From contig JAFCEU010000024.1 of the NCBI GenBank assembly GCA_017608995.1, positions 1 to 12,128 on the forward strand: DNA of 12,128 nt, written 5' to 3'. Below the pieces are notes generated by a model. That model made no database searches. It was given only the letters and a program-made list of their open reading frames with translations, and was not told the origin of the DNA. The stretch comes from Candidatus Iainarchaeum sp. (GTDB lineage: Archaea > Iainarchaeota > Iainarchaeia > Iainarchaeales > DTGL01). The translations under genes and the position numbers were made by a program. Positions 12,016 to 12,128 of this stretch are shown piece after piece (the first letter of the stretch is position 1; the number at the start of each line of letters is the position of its first letter).

Positions 12016-12128
12016 ATGAACGCGAGCATAATAATTCCAGTTCGCAATGGTTCAGCTACAATAGCTGACTGCTTACGGGCTTTGCTTAAGCAAGATTTTG
12101 ATGCCCGCTACGAAATAATTGTAGTGGA
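12016..12128 (+). CDS. GT2-family glycosyltransferase, N-terminal fragment (cut by window end)
   Basis: Only 37 codons are visible: M-N-A-S-I-I-I-P-V-R-N-G-S-A-T-I, then 'ADCLRALLKQDFDARYEIIV' and V. The opening 'SIIIPVRNGSATIADCLRAL' and the 'YEIIVV' strand are the standard start of a GT2 GT-A domain; the usual D-G/D-D-S motif would come next, outside the window. The ATG lies one base after the stop of the AbiEii-like gene, with no clear Shine-Dalgarno of its own. It suggests that glycan assembly genes continue to the right. Confidence 0.82.
   Translation, partial: MNASIIIPVRNGSATIADCLRALLKQDFDARYEIIVV

Noticed and set aside
1..12128. CRISPR arrays, tRNA or rRNA genes, transposases and integrases
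   Set aside because: No regularly spaced long repeats, no cloverleaf-like or rRNA-like stretch, and no DDE, serine or tyrosine recombinase pattern was seen on either strand.

Overview
The window reads as archaeal. Several protein families are archaeal in type: an AglB/STT3 oligosaccharyltransferase, an Alg7/AglH-type GlcNAc-1-phosphate transferase with the 'LAGLNGLEAG' signature, separate Alg13-like and Alg14-like proteins, a free-standing EF-Tu domain-2-like protein, and a Lys/Arg-rich winged-helix protein resembling S19e. Several genes have TATA-like boxes about 27 bases before an ATG, as in leaderless archaeal transcripts. Others have a Shine-Dalgarno AGGTG exactly five bases before ATG or TTG. 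Dense packing, small proteins and TTG starts fit a small-genome (DPANN-like) archaeon, but the sequence alone does not fix the lineage.

Layout. Positions 1-4331 (+) hold a protein N-glycosylation block: the 3' part of aglB/stt3, a GPT (aglH-like) gene, an Alg14-like and an Alg13-like subunit, and a GT2 glycosyltransferase. A ribbon-helix-helix/RelE-type toxin-antitoxin pair (1952-2448) interrupts it between GPT and Alg14. The last 25 bases of GPT recur just after the toxin gene with only silent differences, so the cassette appears to have split a tight GPT-Alg14 operon and left the old gene tail behind.

Positions 4335-8299 are mainly on the minus strand. They hold two paralogous SAM methyltransferases with an unusual conserved N-terminal block, a nitrilase-like protein, a winged-helix S19e-like protein and a 45-residue helix-turn-helix miniprotein. 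One COG1533-type radical SAM gene (5982-6740, +) lies between the two methyltransferases. It shares a 53-bp divergent promoter with the nitrilase-like gene, with a single TATA-like box exactly at the midpoint.

Positions 8407-9115 (+) hold the EF-Tu domain-2-like protein and a YjbQ-family protein. Positions 9326-10741 (+) hold a B12-binding-type radical SAM enzyme. Positions 10817-12014 (+) hold an AbiEi/AbiEii-like type IV toxin-antitoxin pair. From 12016 a second GT2 glycosyltransferase begins and runs off the edge.

How it fits together. GPT would start a dolichyl-diphosphate glycan, Alg13/Alg14 would add the second sugar, the GT2 enzymes would extend it, and AglB would transfer it to protein. 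The return of a GT2 gene at the right edge suggests glycan genes continue there, with two toxin-antitoxin cassettes inserted among them. The central block has no obvious link to glycosylation. No tRNA, rRNA, CRISPR array, transposase or integrase was seen, and no gene-free gap exceeds about 210 bases.
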